The notes beneath the pieces are model-generated. The model searched no databases. It had not been told where the DNA came from and saw nothing but the letters and a program-made list of their open reading frames with translations. This document shows, piece by piece, positions 6,705 to 7,593 of a stretch of DNA of 7,593 nucleotides. Numbering within the stretch: position 1 is the first letter of the stretch; the number at the start of each line of letters is the position of its first letter. Position numbers and translations under genes: made by a program. This DNA is from Candidatus Woesearchaeota archaeon (GTDB lineage Archaea; Nanobdellota; Nanobdellia; Woesearchaeales; DSVV01), in assembly GCA_016215305.1 (NCBI GenBank), contig JACRKI010000121.1, positions 1-7,593 of the forward strand, read 5' to 3'.

Positions 6705-6759
6705 CTCGAACTGGGTTCGATAATCGCAGCAAGCTGCGGGGTATCAGACCCAGTTCGAG
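6705..6759. repeat. 55-base nested hairpin with a perfect 12-bp outer stem
   Basis: CTCGAACTGGGT (6705-6716) pairs perfectly with ACCCAGTTCGAG (6748-6759). Inside, after a two-base internal loop on each side, GATA (6719-6722) pairs with TATC (6742-6745). The tip is CGCAG (6725-6729) with CTGCG (6734-6738) around a CAAG loop. Three stacked helices in one short element are unlikely by chance. It lies upstream of the lipoprotein TATA box and outside its predicted mRNA, so it is either a DNA-level element or part of an unannotated RNA. Confidence 0.75.
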
Positions 6760-6784
6760 CAATGAAAAGCTAAAAAAACAAAGA

Positions 6785-6793
6785 TATATATAG
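6785..6793 (+). promoter_or_regulatory. TATA box of the lipoprotein gene
   Basis: TATATATAG is centred about 26 bases before ATG 6815, giving a leaderless mRNA and favouring that ATG over the in-frame one at 6821. Confidence 0.65.
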
Positions 6794-6814
6794 AAGAATT
6801 TCATTAGAAAGAAT

Positions 6815-7243
6815 ATGGATATGAAAATAATTTCATTGACGATAATTTTGCTGAGCGTTCTCGCGCTTTCCGCATGCACCGCATCACTCCCGCAGGGAGA
6901 CATTGTCTTTAATTTCTGCGACATTGACACCAATGATTATATTTCCTGTCCGACCATCGCGTTAAGCGCAAGTGAAATCGATATGACGCTTGTCAGCAAT
7001 TCTTCAGACGTTGTTTCGATTGACAGCGTTGCCTATGAACTGCCTGATGCAGGGGTTTATTGCAGCACAGACTCCACGACATTGACCACTGATGATGCTG
7101 AAACCTACAGCATCGCATTGCCTTGCGATCTTTCTGCATATAGTGAACAGAATACACAGCTCTCGTATACCGCAACAGTCACCTTGAACGATGGATCGAC
7201 TATTTCAATTACTGGAAAAGCAGAAGACTGGGTTGAAGGATAG
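6815..7243 (+). CDS. small secreted lipoprotein with four further cysteines
   Basis: The 142-residue protein begins with a typical signal peptide: Lys4, a hydrophobic core from about residue 5 to 18, and a lipobox LSAC with Cys21 as the expected lipidation site. The mature part is acidic and rich in Ser and Thr, with alternating hydrophobic residues that suggest a small beta-sandwich. Four more cysteines at 35, 45, 83 and 104 could form two disulfides outside the cell. The final segment (about 120-142) has a beta pattern around TVTLNDGSTISITG. I recognise no specific family; a surface-anchored protein of unknown role is as far as the sequence goes. It has its own promoter and a poly-T tract directly after the stop, so it is transcribed alone. 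Confidence 0.8.
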   Translation: MDMKIISLTIILLSVLALSACTASLPQGDIVFNFCDIDTNDYISCPTIALSASEIDMTLVSNSSDVVSIDSVAYELPDAGVYCSTDSTTLTTDDAETYSIALPCDLSAYSEQNTQLSYTATVTLNDGSTISITGKAEDWVEG

Positions 7244-7244
7244 A

Positions 7245-7260
7245 TTTATTTTTTATTTTC
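7245..7260 (+). terminator. poly-T terminator after the lipoprotein gene
   Basis: T-rich runs begin right after the TAG stop at 7241-7243, including runs of six and four T. A small 5-bp hairpin (TGGAC 7290-7294 / GTCCA 7298-7302) lies further on and is not needed for this call. Confidence 0.55.
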
Positions 7261-7334
7261 TGTAATTTCTTCTTGTCATCCTTTTATTATGGACGTTGTC
7301 CACTAGTAAAACATATCCGTGGAATTTCGGAATG

Positions 7335-7343
7335 TTTAAAATA
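7335..7343 (+). promoter_or_regulatory. possible TATA box upstream of the hairpin array
   Basis: TTTAAAATA would place a transcription start near 7365, ten bases before the first hairpin. A second AT-rich candidate at 7361-7369 would start inside the first hairpin. In such AT-rich DNA either may be fortuitous. Confidence 0.35.
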
Positions 7344-7374
7344 GGATTAATTTTTATTAAATTATAAATTAATA

Positions 7375-7503
7375 TGCGCGACAAGAAATGTCGCGCACTG
7401 CACAGTTCTCTGCCTTAACGGCATCGAACTGTGCAACAGCGAGAACAGTTCCATGCGACGTTAAGGAGCATGGAACTGGCGTTGTGCGTCGTTCAGACGC
7501 ACA
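7375..7503 (+). ncRNA. array of four GC-rich hairpins, candidate structured RNA
   Basis: Four hairpins follow one another with only short gaps. H1 is TGCGCGACA 7375-7383 / 7389-7397, nine pairs, loop AGAAA. H2 is TGCACAGTTC 7399-7408 / 7426-7435, ten pairs, then a 2x2 internal loop and TGCC/GGCA around a TTAAC loop. H3 is CAGTTCCATGC 7446-7456 / 7468-7478, eleven pairs, eleven-base loop. H4 is TGTGCGTC 7483-7490 / 7496-7503, eight pairs, loop GTTCA. CCTTAACG in H2 (7413-7420) and CGTTAAGG in H3 (7459-7466) are exact complements, so the loops could kiss. No open frame of useful length crosses it. Strand is uncertain; plus is chosen because of the AT-rich promoter-like sequence before H1. It could instead be a palindromic repeat element acting as DNA. 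Confidence 0.5.
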
Positions 7504-7567
7504 GAGTTATGAGAATATATCAAAATAAAGTAAACAAAGTTCCTTGCATTTTCCCTGAACCAACAAT

Positions 7568-7582
7568 CTTTTGTTTCAAAAG
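7568..7582. repeat. 6-bp hairpin abutting the right-edge promoter
   Basis: CTTTTG (7568-7573) and CAAAAG (7577-7582) pair around TTT and touch the TATA box that follows. A similar A/T hairpin lies beside the rps3ae TATA box at 6549-6567. It could also act as a terminator with the TTTT that follows. Confidence 0.4.
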
Positions 7583-7592
7583 TTTTATATAC
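7583..7592 (+). promoter_or_regulatory. TATA box for a gene beyond the right edge
   Basis: TTTTATATAC closely matches the PaaK-like gene's box CTTTATATAC. With the spacing used by other genes here, the start codon would lie roughly 20 bases past the window end. Confidence 0.5.
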
Positions 7593-7593
7593 T

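Noticed and set aside
6517..6933. Upstream extension of the S3Ae frame by 139 codons on the minus strand
   Set aside because: The added residues do not resemble S3Ae, and the stretch contains the TATA box and three inverted repeats and overlaps the start of the lipoprotein gene. The open frame appears accidental.
7374..7418. 14-codon open frame beginning ATG at the first hairpin
   Set aside because: It is very short, has no suitably spaced promoter or ribosome site, and the bases are better explained by perfect stem pairing.
7375..7503. CRISPR array
   Set aside because: The repeated units are hairpins of different sequence without a constant direct repeat or regular spacers, and no cas gene is nearby.

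Overview
The window looks like a piece of an AT-rich archaeal genome, most plausibly an uncultured small-genome lineage of the DPANN type (lineage inferred, not shown). The archaeal assignment rests on a clear S3Ae (eS1) ribosomal protein gene, on TATA boxes instead of bacterial -35/-10 promoters, and on poly-T terminators. In five of six genes the TATA centre lies 26-27 bases before the ATG, which is the layout of leaderless mRNAs. It also moves two starts downstream of the longest open frames, to 1222 and 5038.

Layout. 1-1113 (minus, cut by the left edge): N-terminal 371 residues of a phenylacetate-CoA ligase/CapK-type adenylate-forming enzyme. 1114-1221: short divergent promoter region with one TATA box per strand. 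1222-3375 (plus): soluble histidine kinase with an extra block of about 140 residues inside its dimerisation/histidine domain and a divergent ATP-binding domain. 3441-4961 (plus): partner protein with an N-terminal receiver domain (all key residues present, but stretched) and a long unrecognised C-terminal part. 5038-5376 (plus): small membrane protein. 5426-5521 (plus): tRNA-like element with a perfect T arm and long variable arm but a poor 5' half. 5538-5751: AT-rich spacer. 5752-6516 (minus): S3Ae. 6517-6814: divergent intergenic region with three inverted repeats, including a 55-base nested hairpin. 6815-7243 (plus): small secreted lipoprotein. 7244-7593: non-coding, with four consecutive GC-rich hairpins at 7375-7503 and a promoter at the right edge for a gene outside the window.

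How the parts work together. The kinase and receiver genes are adjacent and co-directional, 65 bases apart, and most likely form a cytoplasmic phosphorelay pair. The receiver gene is the only one here with a leader and a strong Shine-Dalgarno sequence, so it could be made from its own mRNA or from a bicistronic one. The other genes look like independent single-gene units. The items most worth a second look are the unusual kinase/receiver pair, the hairpin array with complementary loops, and the tRNA-like element.
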